This document shows positions 63,190 through 64,000 of a stretch of DNA of 64,000 nucleotides, piece by piece. The notes beneath the pieces are model-generated. The model had not been told where the DNA came from, made no database searches, and worked only from the letters and a program-made list of their open reading frames with translations. A program made the position numbers and the translations under genes. Numbering within the stretch: position 1 is the first letter of the stretch; each line of letters opens with the position of its first letter. The DNA comes from Luidia sarsii (lineage: Eukaryota; Echinodermata; Asteroidea; Paxillosida; Luidiidae): NCBI GenBank assembly GCA_949987565.1, contig OX465120.1:1777037-1841036 (forward strand), read 5' to 3'.

Positions 63190-63960
63190 AATTACTGTCT
63201 CCTCTTTCTCCTGACTTCTATTTCCCATACCTTCTCTTTCTATTCCTTTCTCCTTTCCTCACCTTTCTCCTCCCTTCTCTTCCTCTTTCTCTTTCCTTCT
63301 CCTTCTCTTTCATTCCCTTTCTCATTCTCCTCTTCCCCCTTTCTCCTTCCTTCTCTTTCTATTTCCTTCCCTTTCTCGTTCCCTCTCTTCACTCTTTCTC
63401 CTTCCTTATCTTTTCTTCCCTTTTTCCTTCCCCTCTTCCTTCTTTCTCTTTCCTTCCATTTCTCCTTCCCATCTTCCTTCTTTCTCCTTCCTTCTCTTCA
63501 TCTTTCCTTCCCTTTCTCCTTCACATCTTCCTTCTTTCTTTTTCCTTCCATTTCTCATTCCCCTCTTCCTTCTTTTTCTTTCCTTCCCTTTCTCCTTCCC
63601 ATCTTCCTTCTTTCTATTTCCTTCCCCCTCTCCTTCCCATCTTCCTTCTTTCTCTTTCCTTCCATTTCTCCTTCCCATCTTCCTTCTTTCTATTTCCTTC
63701 CCATCTTCCTTCTTTCTCTTTCCTTCCATGTCTCCTTCCCATCTTCCTTCTTTCTCCTTCCCATCTTCCTTCTTTCTCTTTCCTCCCCTTTCTCTTTCCC
63801 ATCTTCCTTCTTTCTCCTTCCCATCTTCCTTCTTTCTCTTTCCTTCCCTTTCTCCTTCCCATCTTCCTTCTTTCTCCTTCCCATCTTCCGTCTCTTTCTC
63901 TTTCCTTCCATTTTTCATTTCCCTCTTCCTTCTTTCTCTTTCTTTCCCTCTCTTCCTTGA
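63190..63960. repeat. (CTTTCCTTCC)n pyrimidine tract in GPCR intron 3
   Basis: CT-rich repeat with a TCCCATCTTCCTTCTTTCTC unit of about 30 bp in its second half. Open frames are artefacts. Confidence 0.95.
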
Positions 63961-64000
63961 AGTTCTCTCTCCTCCCTTCTCTCTCTCCTCCCCCTGAATG

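Overview
This is a eukaryotic, metazoan window. The evidence is two clear multi-exon animal genes with GT-AG introns, dense short repeats, several families of foldback (MITE-like) DNA elements and tRNA-derived SINE heads. Frequent TACATGTA palindromes, an invertebrate-style Golgi kinase gene broken by introns, and a class A receptor with an NRY motif point to an invertebrate deuterostome (cephalochordate, hemichordate or echinoderm). That placement is an inference; no single sequence here proves it. Coding exons of the two clear genes are strikingly GC-rich at third codon positions, against an AT-rich, repeat-filled background.

Layout. Positions 1-15.8 kb: two possible plus-strand microexons at the left edge, then a string of minus-strand candidate exons (a start-codon exon at 15.66 kb, then 9.7, 5.9, 4.25, 3.74 and about 2.6 kb) that may be one unrecognised gene, separated by simple repeats. 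16-39 kb: mostly repeats and mobile elements (a 26-bp array, a CGTACG palindrome array, a 78-bp array, paired copies of a 183-bp MITE, TTAA-flanked MITEs), with weakly supported single exons near 19.1 kb (minus), 25.7/26.1 kb (plus) and 31.0 kb (minus). 39.5-46.8 kb: a complete five-exon four-jointed (FJX1) gene on the plus strand, with minisatellites in introns 1 and 2. 47-59 kb: intergenic DNA with a CACTA-type MITE, a 106-bp satellite, a 680-bp TTAA palindrome, a Harbinger-like MITE and an inverted pair of tRNA-SINE heads. 59.3 kb to the right edge: a class A GPCR gene on the plus strand (melatonin receptor / Tre1-moody / GPR84-like), three coding exons visible, the last exon lying outside the window.

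How the genes relate. FJX1 is a secretory-pathway kinase that, in known animals, phosphorylates Fat/Dachsous cadherins in planar cell polarity. The GPCR is a plasma-membrane receptor. Nothing in the sequence links their functions; they are simply neighbours. A CpG-rich segment with a strong splice donor at 52.75 kb could be the non-coding first exon of the GPCR gene.

Most long open frames in this window are artefacts of simple repeats whose unit length is a multiple of three or lacks stops; these were left out. The most interesting material is the repeat biology: at least seven non-autonomous DNA-element families with readable ends and target duplications, a dispersed motif resembling a hammerhead-ribozyme core, and tandem copies of a LINE C-terminal coding tail on both sides of the GPCR's first two exons.
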